The notes beneath the pieces were generated by a model. The model was given only the letters and a program-made list of their open reading frames with translations, did no database searches and had not been told where the DNA came from. 31,794 nt of DNA from Phoronis australis (lineage: Eukaryota > Phoronida > Phoronidae): positions 5,405-37,198 of the forward strand of contig NMRA01001234.1 in NCBI GenBank assembly GCA_002633005.1, in the 5' to 3' direction. A program made the position numbers and the translations under genes. Of the stretch, positions 30,843-31,794 are shown piece after piece (position 1 is the first letter of the stretch; each line of letters starts with the position of its first letter).

Positions 30843-30930
30843 AAGCCTGAAGGGCTTAGAGAAATGTACAAACAGAAAAAAATAAGACTAACGAAAAAGC
30901 CTGACGGACCTGAGAGATAATGTATAAAAA
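30843..30930. repeat. Short diverged tandem repeat, period about 55 bp
   Basis: GAAGCCTGAAGGGCTTAGAG (30843) is echoed by AAAGCCTGACGGACCTGAGAG (about 30897), each followed by an AAATGTA/AATGTATA A-rich tail. Probably a decayed minisatellite. Confidence 0.45.
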
Positions 30931-31285
30931 TAAAAATAAAAAGCGACCCTTGGGATGAAGGGCTAGAAAAAAGTACTGAGAAAAACGTAGAGGTCTTGCA
31001 GGCAACGAGGTAGGTGACTGAATGGGCTTTACCACGCTATACTGAACAAAGAAAATAGGAGTGGCAAATCGGGTGTCGAGTAGACAGAAGTGTGAATACA
31101 AAAGTAGAATGATATAAATAGAAATGAGTCATGTAAAATAAGTGGTGATATAAAAATAAAAGTGACAAATATCAAAGCAATGACGATAAATGCATTTAAC
31201 AAGTTAAACTGAATTAACTTTCGAAAACTTACCGTCACAAAATGGGTCTCAAAATTTCTCTCAGTCAAATTGGAAGTGACTTCAG

Positions 31286-31447
31286 GGCTTCAAAAGTACT
31301 GACAGTTCGTTATATCTTGAAAACAACCTGTTACGAAGTGACCTGAAATCTTGTGAGCGTGTTCTGAAGAAATATTTGACTGTCAGTTCTGCCCATCCCA
31401 AGGATAACTTACAAACTGAGCAGGAAACATACCAAATTTACAACGGT
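31286..31447 (+). CDS. Possible exon 10 of the large gene
   Basis: An acceptor GTGACTTCAG at 31285 opens a phase-0 frame that matches the phase-0 end of exon 9. It reads GFKSTDSSLYLENNLLRSDL, then SCERVLKKYLTVSSAHPKDN and ETYQIYNG, ending at 31447 before GTGTGG in phase 0. The frame is blocked by a TGA just upstream, so the acceptor is required. The donor is weak and the next intron would be only 55 bp, much shorter than the gene's other introns. Helical and charged; no known domain. Confidence 0.35.
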
Positions 31448-31502
31448 GTGTGGCCTACATTAAAACTTAATTTGATGACGTTCTTGTATCTTTTTCACAC
31501 AG

Positions 31503-31794
31503 GTTGCGAAGATGTTTTATCTCATCATCTCTGAGAACATTTGCCACGAACTTTGTGATCGTTCATTTGAAATAACAGCAGAATTTTATCGGAAGTCGAA
31601 GAGTGTAAAGTATCCTTTTGTAAAAAAAAGGATTGAGTTGAAAACAATACGTGTCGTTCAAACTGAAAATCATCCTGGCCTGTGTTGTCCTTTTGAAATT
31701 TGCTTACCAAGTTGGCTGAACACAAGTGTCATCTATACTCTTGATGGCAAAAGTAAAAAAGAAAAGCCAAAAAAATATGTTCGAGCTATAAATG
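31503..31794 (+). CDS. Possible exon 11 of the large gene, 3'-incomplete
   Basis: After a pyrimidine-rich acceptor (CTTTTTCACACAG, 31502) a frame is open for 97 codons to the window edge. It reads VAKMFYLIISENICHELCDR, SFEITAEFYRKSKSVKYPF, ELKTIRVVQTENHPGLCCPF and LPSWLNTSVIYTLDGKSKK. It starts in phase 0, as the preceding candidate exon requires. The related block at 26443-27000 shows how it would continue (acidic, helical, with YVHHWAST). Family unknown. This copy is intact whereas the upstream copy is frameshifted, which suggests this is the functional one. Confidence 0.5.

Larger units (their letters stand above)
31243..31794. repeat. Block Y, copy 2 (runs off the window)
   Basis: Direct repeat of 26182-26735, starting at TGGGTCTCAAAATTTCTC. 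It keeps an intact reading frame where copy 1 is shifted. The left boundary at 31243 coincides with the base after the N in copy 1. Confidence 0.9.

Overview
Organism: the window looks like an intron-rich animal nuclear genome, most probably a marine invertebrate. Evidence is long introns with GT/AG sites, abundant microsatellites, a decayed non-LTR retrotransposon, small inverted-repeat elements, and single N bases joining contigs. I see no bacterial operon, rRNA, tRNA or CRISPR signal. The species cannot be named from the sequence alone.

Main gene: almost all convincing coding sequence is on the + strand and can be chained into one large, 3'-incomplete gene. Proposed exons are 2511-2653, 9434-9483, 10701-11100, 14278-14368, 18874-19239, 19967-21765, 22465-22576, 28538-28671, 29587-29686, and perhaps 31286-31447 and 31503-31794. 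Every junction agrees in reading phase (2,1,2,0,0,2,0,2,0,0), giving about 1,216 open codons that run off the window end. The largest exon (1.8 kb) encodes a beta-rich start with a WYKYV motif followed by a long helical region. This resembles the N-terminal arm (CBM20-like domain plus helical solenoid) of the giant E3 ligase/AAA+ ATPase RNF213 (mysterin). That assignment is tentative: the AAA+ and RING parts would lie outside the window. Before the large exon is a His/Glu/Thr-rich repeat linker; after it come short exons encoding a Ser/Thr-rich linker.

Layout: 1-2500 holds promoter-like repeat modules and an N-interrupted 92-bp duplication. 2511-2653 is the first confident coding exon. 2654-9433 is a long intron with a 301-307-bp tandem duplication, a possible minus-strand exon (5333-5494), a 422-bp inverted-repeat element and two 'GGCGGATCCAGG' elements. 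9434-11100 holds two exons. 11101-18873 contains a CpG-rich promoter-like patch (13480-13616), one small exon, an antisense LINE relic (14850-16440) and a G-rich minisatellite. 18874-22576 is the exon-dense core. 22577-28537 is an intron holding coding-like, duplicated and frameshifted blocks around an N at 26181. 28538-29686 has two linker exons. 29687-31242 holds an AAACC/GGTTT element and five TATCGATA palindromes at exact 21-bp spacing. 31243-31794 repeats the block found at 26182 and may carry the next true exons.

Main caution: the blocks around 25.2-27.6 kb and 31.2-31.8 kb may be a real duplication of the gene's own downstream exons, or an assembly error.
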